A stretch of 64,000 nt of DNA, from NCBI RefSeq assembly GCF_041911615.1, contig NZ_JAYROR010000101.1, positions 1 through 64,000 of the forward strand, in the 5' to 3' direction. This DNA is from Zoogloea sp041911615 (GTDB lineage Bacteria > Pseudomonadota > Gammaproteobacteria > Burkholderiales > Rhodocyclaceae). How positions within the stretch are numbered: the first letter of the stretch is position 1; each line of letters starts with the position of its first letter. The notes below the pieces were generated by a model. It saw only the letters and a list, made by a program, of their open reading frames with translations, had not been told where the DNA came from and did not search any database. Shown piece by piece: positions 26,101-37,149 of this stretch. A program made the translations under genes and the position numbers.

Positions 26101-27870
26101 TCAGGCGTCGGGCGGTGGCACGGCGTCAGCGAAGGCGTTGCAGAAGCGCAGTTCGACCGGGTAGGGGTAAAAGTCCTCGACGTAGCCGCTGCGGATCTTT
26201 TCCTGGGCGTCCTGCCAGAAGCGGGGGTCGAGCAGGCGGCGGTGGTGCTTCATGAAGGCCTTGCGGATCTTCATCTGGCCGAGCAGGAAGGTGGCGAATT
26301 CTTCGGGAAAGACGTCCATCGGGCCGGCGGTGTACCACGGCTCGCTGGCCATCTCGGCTTCTTCGTTGGGGGCCGGAGGGATCTTGCGGAAGTTGCAGTC
26401 GGTCATGTACTCGATCTCGTCGTAGTCGTAGAACACGACGCGGCCGTAGCGGGTGACGCCGAAGTTCTTCCACAGCATGTCGCCGGGGAAGATGTTGGCG
26501 ATGGCCAGTTCGCTGATGGCCTGGCCGTATTCGCGCACGGCGTGGTCCACCTGCTCCTCGGTGGCCTTGTCGAGGTAGATGTTGAGCGGCGTCATGCGGC
26601 GTTCGATGTACAGGTGCTTGATGACGAGCGTTTCGCCGGCCTCCTCGATGACCGACGGGGCGAGCTGGCGGAGCTGGGTGATGAGGTCGGGATGGAAGCG
26701 GCTGCGCGGCAGGGCGACGTTGGAGAACTCGAGGGTGTCGGCCATTCGCCCGACCCGGTCCACCTGGCGGACCAGCAGGTATTTCTTCTTTACCGTGGCG
26801 CGGTCCATGTTCTTCGAGCTGCCGAACACGTCCTTGATGATCTTGAAGACGTAGGGATAGGACGGCAGCGTGAACACCAGCATCACCAGCCCGCGGATGC
26901 CCGGCGCCTCGATGAACTGGTCGTTGGAGTGGCGCAGGTGGGCGATGAGATCGCGGAAGAAGATCGTCTTGCCCTGCTTGCCGAGGCCCAGCATCGTGTA
27001 GAGCTCGGAGCGCGGCTTGGTGGGCATGATGCTGCGCAGGAACTGCACGTAGCCCGACGGCACCTCCATGTCCACCAGGAAGTAAGCGCGCGACAACGAG
27101 AACAGCAGCGAGATGCGCCAGGTGTCGAGGAGGATGGTGTCCAGGTACAGCATCCCCGAGGCGCCGTGGCGCACGGCGATCACGAAGGGGTATTCCTGAT
27201 AGCCGTTGATGGCCTTGCCGATGATGTAGGCCGTCTTGTTGCGGTAGAAGGCCGAGTAGAGCACCTGAATCTGGCAGTTGACCTCCATCTTCGGCCATTC
27301 GCCCAGGTGCTTCTCGATGGTGCGCATCACGTAATCCACGTCGCGGTCGAGATCCTCGAAGCTGCGCTGCCAGTCGAAATCCTCGATCACCCGGCGAATC
27401 GTCGCGCGCAGGCCCTGGTCTTGCGGGTAGTAGCTCGAGTACGTGGGCGGGAAGGATTCGATGTAGTCGGTTGAAATGGCCGGACGGGCGAAGATGTAGT
27501 CGTTGTTGAAGTAGTCGCGGTGCAGGATTTTGGTCGTGACCGAGTTGAAGAAGGTTTCGGCCAGTTCGGGCTGCTTGTGGTTGATGAGCAGCCCGATGTA
27601 CTGCAGCTTGACCGCCTGCCAGGTCGCATCGTCGATCGCCTCGGCGTTGAACTCCTCATGCAGGCGCTGCACGGTCTCGACCACCCGGTCGTCGTAGAAC
27701 TGCACGCGCTCGCGCACCGCCGAGAGCTGGTCCTGCCAGTCGGCGGCCTCGTAGCTTTCCTTGGCACGACGGGAGGTTTCGCGGAAGATCCGGTAGTGCT
27801 TGTTGAAGCCTTCGACCATCGCCTGGGCGATGGCCTGAGCGACCGGGTTTTCGTGGGTGCTGCTGTCCAT
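26101..27870 (-). CDS. aceK: Isocitrate dehydrogenase kinase/phosphatase
   Basis: 589 residues, full length. The N-terminal regulatory domain is followed by a kinase-fold domain with the ATP-binding Lys in YVFKIIKDVFG and the catalytic segment ANIFPGDMLWKNFGV, then VVFYDYDEI with the metal Asp. It phosphorylates and dephosphorylates the dimeric NADP isocitrate dehydrogenase, steering isocitrate to the glyoxylate bypass. Unlike E. coli, it is not next to aceA but divergent from icd, its target. GGGAGG precedes the ATG. Confidence 0.97.
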   Translation of the reverse strand: MDSSTHENPVAQAIAQAMVEGFNKHYRIFRETSRRAKESYEAADWQDQLSAVRERVQFYDDRVVETVQRLHEEFNAEAIDDATWQAVKLQYIGLLINHKQPELAETFFNSVTTKILHRDYFNNDYIFARPAISTDYIESFPPTYSSYYPQDQGLRATIRRVIEDFDWQRSFEDLDRDVDYVMRTIEKHLGEWPKMEVNCQIQVLYSAFYRNKTAYIIGKAINGYQEYPFVIAVRHGASGMLYLDTILLDTWRISLLFSLSRAYFLVDMEVPSGYVQFLRSIMPTKPRSELYTMLGLGKQGKTIFFRDLIAHLRHSNDQFIEAPGIRGLVMLVFTLPSYPYVFKIIKDVFGSSKNMDRATVKKKYLLVRQVDRVGRMADTLEFSNVALPRSRFHPDLITQLRQLAPSVIEEAGETLVIKHLYIERRMTPLNIYLDKATEEQVDHAVREYGQAISELAIANIFPGDMLWKNFGVTRYGRVVFYDYDEIEYMTDCNFRKIPPAPNEEAEMASEPWYTAGPMDVFPEEFATFLLGQMKIRKAFMKHHRRLLDPRFWQDAQEKIRSGYVEDFYPYPVELRFCNAFADAVPPPDA

Positions 27871-28227
27871 CGTGCCTCCCTTTCCCCTGCTGTCGATGCG
27901 GTGTCCGGCGCGTGGCGGCGGCCCGGCGCGCCCTCAATAACGACGAGTTTAGCACCGCGACGGGCCCCGGCAGGGAGGGCCGGAGTTGGTGCACTGCGGC
28001 GTGGAAAGCCTTGCTGGCCGCGGCGATCGGAGGCTTTGACCCGGCTGCCGTTTCGTCCATAATCGATGGCGTTTGCCCCGTCCGGCAACGGGATGGGCGG
28101 GGTAGGCTGCGAGTCGGTGGCGGGGTGTGTCCTGCCGGTGGCGTTCCTCGCGGAAAGCCTTGCGGCGCAGTTTCCTTCCCCGGGCCGATCCGCCCGTTCG
28201 ATGCTAAATCTATGCGAGGGAGTTGGA
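27871..28227 (+). promoter_or_regulatory. aceK-icd divergent region with a sigma-70 promoter for icd
   Basis: 357 bases without a gene. TTGACC (28036-28041), 16 bases, CATAAT (28058-28063) form a good promoter, giving a leader of roughly 155 bases before icd. I see no obvious dyad operator and no terminator; the frame through here is open in one register but GC-rich and without family similarity. Confidence 0.6.
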
Positions 28228-29472
28228 ATGAGTGCTTCTCTGATCAAGGTGCCGGCCGGCGGTCAAAAAATCGTTCCGGGCCAGGCCACGCCCGACAACC
28301 CGATCATCCCGTTCATCGAGGGTGACGGCATCGGGGTCGACATCACCCCGGTGATGATCAAGGTCATCGACGCTGCGGTCGCCAAGGCCTACGGCGGCAA
28401 GCGGAAGATCCACTGGATGGAGGTCTACGCCGGCGAGAAATCCACCCAGCTCTACGGCCCCGACGAGTGGCTGCCCAAGGAGACCTTCGACGCCCTGCGC
28501 GAATACTCGGTGTCGATCAAGGGGCCGATGACCACGCCGGTGGGTGGTGGCATCCGCTCCCTCAACGTCGCGCTGCGCCAGGAACTCGATCTGTACCAGT
28601 GCCTGCGGCCGGTGCGCTACTTCAAGGGCGTGCCATCGCCCCTGAAGGACCCGACCAAGACCGACATGGTGATCTTCCGCGAGAACACCGAGGACATCTA
28701 CGCCGGGGTCGAATGGCAGGCCGATTCGGAAGGTGCCGAGAAGGTCATCAAGTTCCTGCGCGAGGAAATGGGCGTCAAGAAGATCCGCTTCCCCGAGCAC
28801 TGTGGCATCGGTGTCAAGCCGGTGTCGGTGGAGGGCACGTCGCGCCTCGTCCGGGCGGCCATCAAGTACGCCATCGACAACGACCGCCGCTCGGTGACGC
28901 TGGTGCACAAGGGCAACATCATGAAGTTCACCGAGGGCCTCTTTCGCGATGTGGGCTACAAGCTGGCGCAGAGCGAGTTCGGCGCCCAGCCGATCGACGG
29001 CGGCCCGTGGTGCAAGTTCGCCAACCCGAAGACCGGCCGCGAGATCGTCATCAAGGACGCCATTGCGGACGCCTTCCTGCAGCAGATCCTCCTGCGCCCG
29101 GCCGAGTACGACGTGATCGCCTGCTGCAACCTCAACGGCGACTATATCTCCGACGCGCTGGCGGCGCAGGTGGGCGGTATCGGCATCGCGCCGGGGGCGA
29201 ACATTTCCGACCAGTACGCCTGCTTCGAGGCGACCCATGGCACCGCGCCCAAGTACGCCGGTCTCGACAAGGTGAATCCCGGCTCGTTGATTCTCTCGGC
29301 CGAGATGATGCTGCGCCACATCGGCTGGCGTGAGGCGGCCGATCTGGTGATCCGCGCGATGGAGGCGGCGATCGGCGACAAGCAGGTCACTTACGACTTC
29401 GCGCGCCTGATGGACGGCGCCAACGAGTTGTCGTGCTCGGAGTTCGGCGATGCAATGATCGCGCGGATGTAA
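28228..29472 (+). CDS. icd: NADP-dependent isocitrate dehydrogenase, dimeric type
   Basis: 414 residues. It has IEGDGIGVDITPVM, the substrate-binding and phosphorylation loop GGGIRSLNVALRQELDLY with the Ser that AceK modifies in E. coli, and the metal-binding acids in NLNGDYISDALAAQVGG. The Lys/Tyr pair in the adenosine pocket (KYAGLDKVNPGSLIL) favours NADP. It oxidises isocitrate to 2-oxoglutarate in the TCA cycle. GAGGGA precedes the ATG at 28228; an upstream ATG in the same frame lacks family similarity. It is convergent with the monomeric enzyme gene. Confidence 0.98.
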   Translation: MSASLIKVPAGGQKIVPGQATPDNPIIPFIEGDGIGVDITPVMIKVIDAAVAKAYGGKRKIHWMEVYAGEKSTQLYGPDEWLPKETFDALREYSVSIKGPMTTPVGGGIRSLNVALRQELDLYQCLRPVRYFKGVPSPLKDPTKTDMVIFRENTEDIYAGVEWQADSEGAEKVIKFLREEMGVKKIRFPEHCGIGVKPVSVEGTSRLVRAAIKYAIDNDRRSVTLVHKGNIMKFTEGLFRDVGYKLAQSEFGAQPIDGGPWCKFANPKTGREIVIKDAIADAFLQQILLRPAEYDVIACCNLNGDYISDALAAQVGGIGIAPGANISDQYACFEATHGTAPKYAGLDKVNPGSLILSAEMMLRHIGWREAADLVIRAMEAAIGDKQVTYDFARLMDGANELSCSEFGDAMIARM

Positions 29473-29509
29473 TCCCGGGACAGGTCGGGGCGCCAGTCGC
29501 CCCGCCAAT

Positions 29510-29546
29510 AAAAAACGCCGTTTCCCGTGAGGGAAACGGCGTTTTG
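29510..29546. terminator. Bidirectional terminator between icd and idh
   Basis: AACGCCGTTTCCC / GGGAAACGGCGTT 13-bp stem with GTGA loop, A-tract upstream and TTTT downstream; shared by the two convergent isocitrate dehydrogenase genes. Confidence 0.93.
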
Positions 29547-29565
29547 CTTGACGACGACGCGCGGC

Positions 29566-31803
<2,238 letters not shown>

Positions 31804-31869
31804 TAGTCTTCCCTCAGTGTTCAATTTTTTTGACGACGATCCGGTGCAACCCTCGCTGGCCCGGATTAC

Positions 31870-31890
31870 TTGTGAAATGCGATTTCACAA
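31870..31890 (-). promoter_or_regulatory. Perfect 9-3-9 palindrome upstream of monomeric idh
   Basis: TTGTGAAAT-GCG-ATTTCACAA lies 67-87 bases before the idh start, where a promoter-overlapping operator is expected. Nothing similar was seen at icd, aceK or aceA. The regulator is not identifiable. Confidence 0.55.
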
Positions 31891-31981
31891 CCTGAGAAAA
31901 ATATCACGTATCCCGCGCCTCTGCATCCTGAGTGTGGGGCTTGCCGAGAATTTGACGACGCCGGTGGCGGCTTCGGAATGC

Positions 31982-32016
31982 AAAAAGCCCGCGCTGCCGA
32001 AGCAGGGCGGGCTTTT
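31982..32016 (-). terminator. Terminator of the phasin gene
   Basis: AAAAGCCCGC-x-CTGC / GCAG-x-GCGGGCTTTT stem with one mismatch and CGAA-type loop, ending in T5 on the minus strand, about 55 bases after the phasin stop. Confidence 0.85.
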
Positions 32017-32070
32017 CTCGAGCCAGTCGGGCGGCGCCCGGAGGCGCCGTCCTTCCGTCAGGAAGCCGGA

Positions 32071-32631
32071 TCAGGCAACCTTCTTGGAGGACTTGGCCGG
32101 GGTGGAGGCGCTGACAGCCTTGACGGTGGCGCTGGTGGCAGCGGCAACGTTGGCTTCGGCGATCTCGGCGACTTGCTTGGCAGCCTTGGTCACGCTGTCG
32201 TAGGCGGAGTTGGCGGCGGCGATCGCGGACTTCACGGCGGCGACGGCAACGTCGGAACCGGCCGGAGCGGACTTGGCAGCCTTGTCGAGGGCGGCGGCGA
32301 AGGTCTTGTTGGCTTCGGCGACCTGGGCTTCGAACAGCTTGGAAACTTCTTCCTGGGTCTGGGAAGCGATTTCGTAGATGCTGCGGGAGTAGGCGACAGC
32401 CTTCTCGACGACCGGCTGGGCCAGGGAGGTTTGCAGGGCGACGAGCTCTTGCACGTCCTTGGCGGCCAGCAGGGCCTTGGCGGAAGCGACGGAGTCTTCC
32501 AGCACGGCACGGGCGGTGTTCAGGTTCAGGGCGGCGATGCGCTCGGCGCTGGCGAAGGCGGTGTTGGCCAGGGTCAGCAGGGTTTCAACGTTGGCCTTGT
32601 TGGCGGCGACGATTTGCTCGGGGGTGGTCAT
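32071..32631 (-). CDS. phaP: Phasin (PhaP, polyhydroxyalkanoate granule-associated protein)
   Basis: 186 residues, almost entirely amphipathic helix, Ala/Val/Lys-rich, with the phasin-2 pattern (MTTPEQIVAANKANVETLL; SRSIYEIASQTQEEVSKL). The C-terminal AAKSS-KK tail resembles PhaP1. Phasins coat PHA granules and set their number and size. GGAGA lies 5 bases before the ATG at 32631; the upstream open frame is 5-prime UTR. A consensus sigma-70 promoter with flanking TGC/GCA dyads indicates strong, regulated expression, probably by a PhaR-type repressor encoded elsewhere. Confidence 0.94.
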   Translation of the reverse strand: MTTPEQIVAANKANVETLLTLANTAFASAERIAALNLNTARAVLEDSVASAKALLAAKDVQELVALQTSLAQPVVEKAVAYSRSIYEIASQTQEEVSKLFEAQVAEANKTFAAALDKAAKSAPAGSDVAVAAVKSAIAAANSAYDSVTKAAKQVAEIAEANVAAATSATVKAVSASTPAKSSKKVA

Positions 32632-32683
32632 GACAATCTCCTTCGTGAATGGGTGGAATACTTTTGATGACACTTTGGCGATG

Positions 32684-32765
32684 CAATGCTTTGTGCGTTG
32701 CAGCATTGAGGGTTATTATATTCACGACGGGAGTGCTGTCAATACTTTTTTGTTGCGTCGCACAA
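32684..32765 (-). promoter_or_regulatory. Phasin promoter with flanking dyads (PhaR-like operator candidates)
   Basis: TTGACA (32742-32737), 16 bases, TATAAT (32720-32715) on the minus strand is fully consensus, with start near 32708. A 7-bp inverted repeat CAATGCT-N11-AGCATTG (32684-32708) sits at the start site and contains TTGTGCGTTGCAGCA. A related TTGTGCGACGCAACAA, reading on the opposite strand, lies just upstream of the -35 box (32750-32765). TGC/GCA repeats of this kind are known targets of the PHA repressor PhaR. No gene lies between 32632 and 32870. Confidence 0.65.
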
Positions 32766-32870
32766 GAAAATTTCTTGCTGCTGTAACTCCTTTGTAAACA
32801 GCGCCTTGACCTGTTTTGGGTGGCGCCCGGAAAGCAAGTGCTGGCGCGGGTCTGCGCGCTGCGGAGGCAC

Positions 32871-33425
32871 TTATTGCGGTGCGGTGCCGTCCTTCTTCTT
32901 GGGCTGGATCGTGACCTGCACGCGGCCTTGCTGGCTCGGCAGCGTGGTGGCGTTGGGGCCGTTGGTGACGAGGTAGGTCTCGGTGACGCCGTTGAACTGG
33001 ATGTACTGGCCGCGCACTTCGTCCTCGCCGCTCTTCACGCGGGCGCGCAGGAAGAACTGCGACAGTTCGCTGCGGGCGTCGTGCTCGATGCGCTCGCCTT
33101 CGCCGTCGACCCATTCGTTCTTGCCTTCGCGCTTCTGGCGGAAGCGGGCGAGTCCGCCCTCGCCGCCGGTGGCGATGCCGCGCTGGTAGCCTTCGGTGTC
33201 CTGGCTGACCACCAGCTTGTCGCTGCGGATGGTCAGCGTGCCCTGGGTGAGCACCACGTGACCTTCGAAGATATGGATCTTGTTCTTGTCGTCGACGGTG
33301 ACCTTGTCGGCCTCGATGTTGACGGGTTTGCCCCGGTCGGCCTTTTCGGCGTAGGACGGGGCGGCCGTGAAGGCGAGCGTGGCAAGGGTGAGGCTGAAGG
33401 CGCTGAGCCGGAAGATGGATTTCAT
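32871..33425 (-). CDS. lptA: Lipopolysaccharide transport periplasmic protein LptA
   Basis: 184 residues. A signal peptide is cleaved after SYA (about residue 26), followed by an OstA-type beta-jellyroll (VNIEADKVTVDDK; HIFEGHVVLTQGTLTIRSDKL). LptA polymerises into the bridge carrying LPS across the periplasm from LptBFGC to LptDE. Its ATG overlaps the lptC stop by four bases (ATGA). The usual next gene, lptB, is not present; the phasin gene follows instead. Confidence 0.95.
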   Translation of the reverse strand: MKSIFRLSAFSLTLATLAFTAAPSYAEKADRGKPVNIEADKVTVDDKNKIHIFEGHVVLTQGTLTIRSDKLVVSQDTEGYQRGIATGGEGGLARFRQKREGKNEWVDGEGERIEHDARSELSQFFLRARVKSGEDEVRGQYIQFNGVTETYLVTNGPNATTLPSQQGRVQVTIQPKKKDGTAPQ

Positions 33426-34006
33426 GGTTTCGGCGTCGGGGTATTTCGGTAAAGGATGCCGCGGACCTGGCCTTGGAGCCGGACCTCGCCGACGATGTTG
33501 TCGCTTTCCATGCGCTCGGCGGTGATCACCGTCTTTCCCTGGGTGAGGGTGACGGGCTTGTCGGCGCGCATCTTCTCGTCGTCGGGCCACACCGTCATCT
33601 CTTCGGTGCGCAGGGTGGATTCGGGCTTGTCGGCGTGGGCGTCGCGACGCAGGAAGACCTGGTCGGTGAGGACGACCGTCTCGCCGTCCTTGCTGACCTG
33701 GGCGAAATTGGATTCGATCCACACCGGTTCCGGCCGGTTGAGGTAGTTGAGACGCGGTTTGACGAGTTCGGTGGATTCGTCGTCGGCGTAGTGGACCATG
33801 CGGTCGGCGACCAGTACGTACTGGATCTTGCCGGTGACGTCGTAGCGGTGCAGGGTGAGCTTGTCGGCCGAGAAGTCCGCCTCGTGGCGGGTCTTGTCGG
33901 TCTTGGTGACGGGCGGTTGCTGGGTGACGCGGTCGAGCCACACCGACACGCCGGCGAGCAGCGTCAGAACGACAAGCGGGAACAGGCTGTGGCCGCGGCC
34001 GTTCAT
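33422..34006 (-). CDS. lptC: LPS export protein LptC
   Basis: 194 residues with a single N-terminal membrane anchor (about 8-24) and a periplasmic OstA-like beta domain (DFSADKLTLHRYD; ESDNIVGEVRLQGQVRGILY). It passes LPS from the LptBFG ABC transporter to LptA. It overlaps lptA by four bases and starts 34 bases after the kdsD stop, forming one operon kdsD-lptC-lptA. Confidence 0.94.
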   Translation of the reverse strand: MNGRGHSLFPLVVLTLLAGVSVWLDRVTQQPPVTKTDKTRHEADFSADKLTLHRYDVTGKIQYVLVADRMVHYADDESTELVKPRLNYLNRPEPVWIESNFAQVSKDGETVVLTDQVFLRRDAHADKPESTLRTEEMTVWPDDEKMRADKPVTLTQGKTVITAERMESDNIVGEVRLQGQVRGILYRNTPTPKP

Positions 34007-34040
34007 CGGATGCTCCGCGGGCGAGAGTGGGCGGCGCGCA

Positions 34041-35033
34041 TCAGATGACCTTGGCGAGCATCAGATCGTGGTGGTTCAGCGCGCCGATCAGGCGGCCTCC
34101 GGCGTCGGCCACCAGCAGTTGGCTGATGCGCCGGGTTTCCATCATGTCGGCGGCCTCGACGGCCAGGGCGTTGGCGTGGATTGTCTTGGGGCCGCGGCTC
34201 ATCACGTCGGCGACCCGGGCGGTGCCGAAGTCGCATCCGCTGGCCAGCGAGCGGCGCAGATCGCCGTCGGTGTAGATGCCAACGATGTGCTCGTTGGCGT
34301 CGACGATGGCGGTCATGCCCATGCCGGCACGGGTCATTTCCATCAGGGCGTCGGCCAGCAGGGCGTCTTCGGCAACCCGCGGGACGGCCGCGCCGCTGCG
34401 CATCACGTCGGAGACATGGGTGAGCAGGCGGCGGCCCAGTGCGCCGCCGGGGTGGGAGCGGGCGAAATCGTCGGGGCCGAAGCCGCGGGCGTCGAGCAGC
34501 GCGACCGCCAGGGCGTCGGTGAGGGCCAGCGCGGCGGTGGTGCTGGCGGTGGGCGCGAGGTTGAGCGGGCAGGCTTCTTCCCGGACCGCGCCATCGAGGT
34601 GAACGTCGGCCTCGCGGGCGAGGGGGGAGTCGGGATTGCCGGTGATGGCGATCAGCCGGGCGCCCTGGCGCTTGACGAGGGGGACGATCTTGAGAAGTTC
34701 CTCGCCGCTGCCGGAATAGGACAGCGCCACCAGCACGTCGTTGGCGGTGATCATGCCGAGGTCGCCGTGGGCGGCTTCGGCGGCGTGCACGAAATACGCC
34801 GGGGTGCCGGTGCTGGCGAGGGTGGCCGCAAACTTGCGTCCGATGTGGCCCGACTTGCCGACGCCGGAGACGATCACGCGGCCTTTCGAGGCGAGGATCA
34901 GCGTCACCGCGGTGACGAAGCGCTCGTCCAGCCGGTCGACCAGGGCGCGCACGGCGTCGGCCTCGATCTCGAGCACACGGCGGGCGAGATCGATGACGTG
35001 GGCGGGCGCGGCGGGATTCGGGGCTGAGCTCAT
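34041..35033 (-). CDS. kdsD: D-arabinose 5-phosphate isomerase
   Basis: 330 residues: SIS domain (about 30-190; VIVSGVGKSGHIGRKFAATLASTGTPA is split here as VIVSGVGKSGHIGRK and ASTGTPA), then two CBS domains (about 210-330). It converts ribulose 5-phosphate to arabinose 5-phosphate, the precursor of KDO for LPS inner core. It leads the lptC-lptA genes. The KDO-8-phosphate phosphatase gene kdsC, usually between kdsD and lptC, is missing: only 34 bases separate them. It diverges from the kef gene by 78 bases. Confidence 0.96.
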   Translation of the reverse strand: MSSAPNPAAPAHVIDLARRVLEIEADAVRALVDRLDERFVTAVTLILASKGRVIVSGVGKSGHIGRKFAATLASTGTPAYFVHAAEAAHGDLGMITANDVLVALSYSGSGEELLKIVPLVKRQGARLIAITGNPDSPLAREADVHLDGAVREEACPLNLAPTASTTAALALTDALAVALLDARGFGPDDFARSHPGGALGRRLLTHVSDVMRSGAAVPRVAEDALLADALMEMTRAGMGMTAIVDANEHIVGIYTDGDLRRSLASGCDFGTARVADVMSRGPKTIHANALAVEAADMMETRRISQLLVADAGGRLIGALNHHDLMLAKVI

Positions 35034-35111
35034 GGCGGCGTGGGTATAATCGGGCTCAGGAGTATATCAGATCGACTATTCAGCCCGTCCCGGGCGCCCC
35101 GTTCACCTTCC

Positions 35112-37088
35112 ATGGTCAATACCCTCGAGCTGGTGCTCGCTCTTCTTGCCGGTGCGGTGCTGGTGGTGGGGATCTTCCGGTCCCTCAACCTGCCGCCGGT
35201 GCTCGGCTATCTGACGGTTGGCGCGGCCGTCGGCCCGCACGCCATGAACCTGTTGCCCGACACGGGCGGCGCGCGCTATCTCGCCGAGTTCGGGGTGGTG
35301 TTCCTCATGTTCACGATCGGGCTGGAGTTCTCGCTGCCGCGGTTGTACAGCATGAAGCGCATCGTGTTCGGACTGGGGGCGACGCAGGTGCTGGCCTCCA
35401 TCGTGCTGGTGACCCTGGTCGGCTGGCTCGGCGGTCTGGGCTGGGGGGCGGGATTCGCGCTCGGCGGCACGCTGGCGATGTCGTCCACGGCGATCCTGTC
35501 CAAGCTGCTGTCCGACCGCCTGGAGCTGGATTCGCGCCATGGCCGCGAGACGATCGGCGTCCTGCTGTTCCAGGATCTGGCGGTGGTGCCGCTGCTGATC
35601 CTGATCCCGGCACTCTCGCGGCCCGCGGACGAACTGGTCAATACCCTGGCGCTGGCTACCGGCAAGGCGGTGCTGATGCTCGGTGTGGTGCTGTTCTTCG
35701 GCCAGAAGATCATGCGACGCTGGTTCTTCTACGTCGCACGGCAGAAATCGGCCGAGCTGTTCATGCTCAACGTGCTGCTGATCACCCTGGGCCTGGCGTG
35801 GCTCACCGAGACGGCGGGATTGTCGCTGGCGCTCGGTGCCTTCCTGGCCGGTATGCTGATCTCCGAAACCGAGTATCGCTACCACGTGGAGGAGGACATC
35901 AAGCCTTTCCGCGACGTGCTGCTGGGCCTGTTCTTCGTCACCGTCGGGATGTTCCTCGACGTGGGGCAGATCATCGTCAGCCTGCCGGCGGTGCTGGCCA
36001 TGCTGGCGGCGTTGCTGGTGGGCAAGTTCCTGATCGCCGGCGCGGCGTCACGGCTGCTGGGCAGTCCACAGGGTACGGCGGCGCGCACCGGTCTGTGGCT
36101 GTGTGCCGGGGGTGAGTTCGGATTCGTGCTGCTGTCGCAGATCGACGAGGCGCGCCTGCTGCCGGCGGCCTTGTCGCAGGTGGTGGTGGCGGCGCTGGTG
36201 CTGTCGATGCTGCTGGCCCCGCTGATCGTGCAGGCGAGCGAGAAGATCGTGCTGCGCCTGGTGCCGTCCGAGTGGATGAGCCGTTCGCTGCAGCTGACCA
36301 GCATCGCCACCCAGTCGATGTTCGTGGACAAGCACGCGATCCTCTGCGGCTTCGGGCGCAATGGCCAGTATCTGGGCCGGCTGCTGGAGCAGGAAGGCAT
36401 CACCTACATTGCGCTGGACCTCGATCCGGAGCGGGTGCGCGAGGCGGCGGCGGCGGGCGAGACGGTGGTGTTCGGCGACGCGGCGAAGCGCGAGACCTTG
36501 ATGGCTGCGGGCATCTCGCGGGCGTCGGTGGTGGTCATCACCTACGCCGACACGGATGCGGCGCTGCGTGCGATGAGCATGGTGCGTGCCTGCCGGCCCG
36601 ACGTGCCGGTGGTGGTGCGTACCGCCGACGAGGTCGATCTGGAGCGCCTGCAGCAGGCCGGTGCCGCTGAGGTGGTGCCCGAGTCGGTCGAGTCGTCGCT
36701 GATGCTGGCGTCCCATGCGCTGGCGCTGGTGGGCATTCCGCTGCCACGCATCCTCAAGCGCATCCGAGAGATTCGCGCCGAGCGCTACCATCTGCTGCGC
36801 GGCATCTATCGGGGTGGCGAGCACCTGCACGAGGAGTCGCTGGAGGAGCGCCAGCAGGTGCGTCTGCACTCGGTGACGATGGATGCCGGCACCTACGCCA
36901 TTGGCAAGCGCTTGGCCGAACTGCGCCTGCAGGAACTCGGCGTCGAGGTGAGCGCCCTGCGGCGGCAGCGGGTGCGCATGGACGACCCGGCGCCCGATCT
37001 GATGCTCGAGCTGGAAGACGTGCTGGTGTTGCTCGGCACCCCGTCCCAGCTTACCAACGCCGAGACGCGTCTGTACAAGGGGCTTTGA
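35112..37088 (+). CDS. kefB: Monovalent cation:proton antiporter of the KefB/KefC (CPA2) family
   Basis: 658 residues. About 12 membrane segments occupy the first 385 residues (VNTLELVLALLAGAVLVV onward). A cytosolic TrkA-N nucleotide-binding domain follows, with the Rossmann motif CGFGRNGQ near residue 412, then a TrkA-C domain. Such proteins exchange K+ or Na+ for H+ and are often gated by glutathione adducts or nucleotides; the exact ion is uncertain. The ATG at 35112 is chosen by family N-terminus. TATAAT at 35045-35050 may be its -10 element. Confidence 0.92.
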   Translation: MVNTLELVLALLAGAVLVVGIFRSLNLPPVLGYLTVGAAVGPHAMNLLPDTGGARYLAEFGVVFLMFTIGLEFSLPRLYSMKRIVFGLGATQVLASIVLVTLVGWLGGLGWGAGFALGGTLAMSSTAILSKLLSDRLELDSRHGRETIGVLLFQDLAVVPLLILIPALSRPADELVNTLALATGKAVLMLGVVLFFGQKIMRRWFFYVARQKSAELFMLNVLLITLGLAWLTETAGLSLALGAFLAGMLISETEYRYHVEEDIKPFRDVLLGLFFVTVGMFLDVGQIIVSLPAVLAMLAALLVGKFLIAGAASRLLGSPQGTAARTGLWLCAGGEFGFVLLSQIDEARLLPAALSQVVVAALVLSMLLAPLIVQASEKIVLRLVPSEWMSRSLQLTSIATQSMFVDKHAILCGFGRNGQYLGRLLEQEGITYIALDLDPERVREAAAAGETVVFGDAAKRETLMAAGISRASVVVITYADTDAALRAMSMVRACRPDVPVVVRTADEVDLERLQQAGAAEVVPESVESSLMLASHALALVGIPLPRILKRIREIRAERYHLLRGIYRGGEHLHEESLEERQQVRLHSVTMDAGTYAIGKRLAELRLQELGVEVSALRRQRVRMDDPAPDLMLELEDVLVLLGTPSQLTNAETRLYKGL

Positions 37089-37149
37089 CCCGATCGGCGC
37101 CTGCGTCCCGGGGTTGCGCGCGTTTCGATCGCGCCGCCACGGGTGGCGG

